64,000 nt of DNA from JAHEJE01 sp965216335 (GTDB lineage Bacteria; Pseudomonadota; Alphaproteobacteria; Rhizobiales; Aestuariivirgaceae). The translations under genes and the position numbers were made by a program. Location of the stretch: the NCBI GenBank assembly GCA_965216335.1, contig OZ244154.1, positions 1,736,001 to 1,800,000 of the forward strand. The letters run 5' to 3'. Below the pieces are notes generated by a model. That model saw only the letters and a program-made list of their open reading frames with translations, made no database searches and had not been told where the DNA came from. Below are positions 63,843-64,000 of this stretch, one piece after another (positions within the stretch are counted from its first letter, which is position 1; each line of letters starts with the position of its first letter).

Positions 63843-64000
63843 AAGTCATAGGCCTTCCACCGCCGCACAGAGCAAACCGCCAACCGGATCGAAAAAATCC
63901 GATGGTGCATTTATGGGTACATCAAGTAAAAAGTTTCAAATCGCCCATATCGATTCATATTACGAGAATTTGCGCGGTTTTTGTCAGTTTCGAAGCAAAT
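63843..64000. other. Right-edge gap
   Basis: 158 bp without a gene, AT-rich in its last 100 bp; probably the promoter region of a gene beyond the edge or a junction of an integrated element. Confidence 0.4.

Overview
The window (about 64 kb, GC-rich) looks like chromosome from a denitrifying alphaproteobacterium, most likely of the order Hyphomicrobiales (Rhizobiales). Evidence is the CtrA cell-cycle set (ctrA next to a fliJ-like gene, sciP, chpT), the Crp/Fnr-controlled nir/nos genes, and the DUF1134 and UbiH-type genes. The genus cannot be named from this sequence alone.

Region 1 (1-27,000) is a denitrification island. On the minus strand, in transcription order, lie nirS, a six-haem NirT-type fusion and a cupredoxin; then the haem d1 operon nirE-C-F-DL-G-H-J-N followed by a CbiX-type chelatase; then nosR-nosZ-nosD, with nosD running off the left edge. 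Divergent from nirS is nnrS, followed by a tightly packed plus-strand operon (18,890-25,618). It encodes a small membrane protein, a CuA subunit II, a haem-copper oxidase-like subunit I, haem O synthase, SCO/SenC, a cytochrome b-ferredoxin-MvhD fusion, an unknown membrane-anchored protein and a bacteriohemerythrin. Subunit I keeps every haem and CuB histidine but has Gln where oxidases have the cross-linked Tyr and cNOR has a Glu. With no norCB in view, I infer that this is the NO reductase (sNOR/eNOR-like class) closing the gap between NirS and NosZ. Four TTGAY-N4-RTCAA boxes precede nosR, nirE, nirS/nnrS and the oxidase-like operon. A Crp/Fnr regulator with the matching E--SR recognition helix lies just downstream.

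Region 2 (27,140-36,313) is core chromosome. It has a translationally coupled minus-strand operon of HTH-RibBX, a RimB-type protease, RimK and an AstE-like protein, headed by a perfect 19-bp palindrome; then ctrA/fliJ, a sulfotransferase/class IV aminotransferase pair, sciP, mnmA and tRNA-Met(CAU).

Region 3 (36,314-44,499) lies between tRNA-Met and tRNA-Gly(GCC) and is an AT-richer accessory segment. It holds a solo IS end driving into a secreted TPR-protein gene, a complete IS3-family element, a tandem truncated and mosaic copy of it, a gene remnant, and a LysR / quinone-oxidoreductase / ABM-monooxygenase / VOC cluster.

Region 4 (44,500-64,000) is core chromosome with small mobile elements: prolyl-tRNA editing protein, thioredoxin-TPR protein, Lon-N protein, Trm112-like, DUF971, UbiH-type hydroxylase, both methylmalonyl-CoA mutase subunits, a HerA-like ATPase, chpT, cysQ, DUF1134, a coiled-coil membrane protein, a glutamate-synthase-domain protein and a tyrosine recombinase. 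Two 268-bp MITE-like repeats, a 379-bp nested inverted-repeat element and two short palindromic repeats sit in its intergenic spaces.
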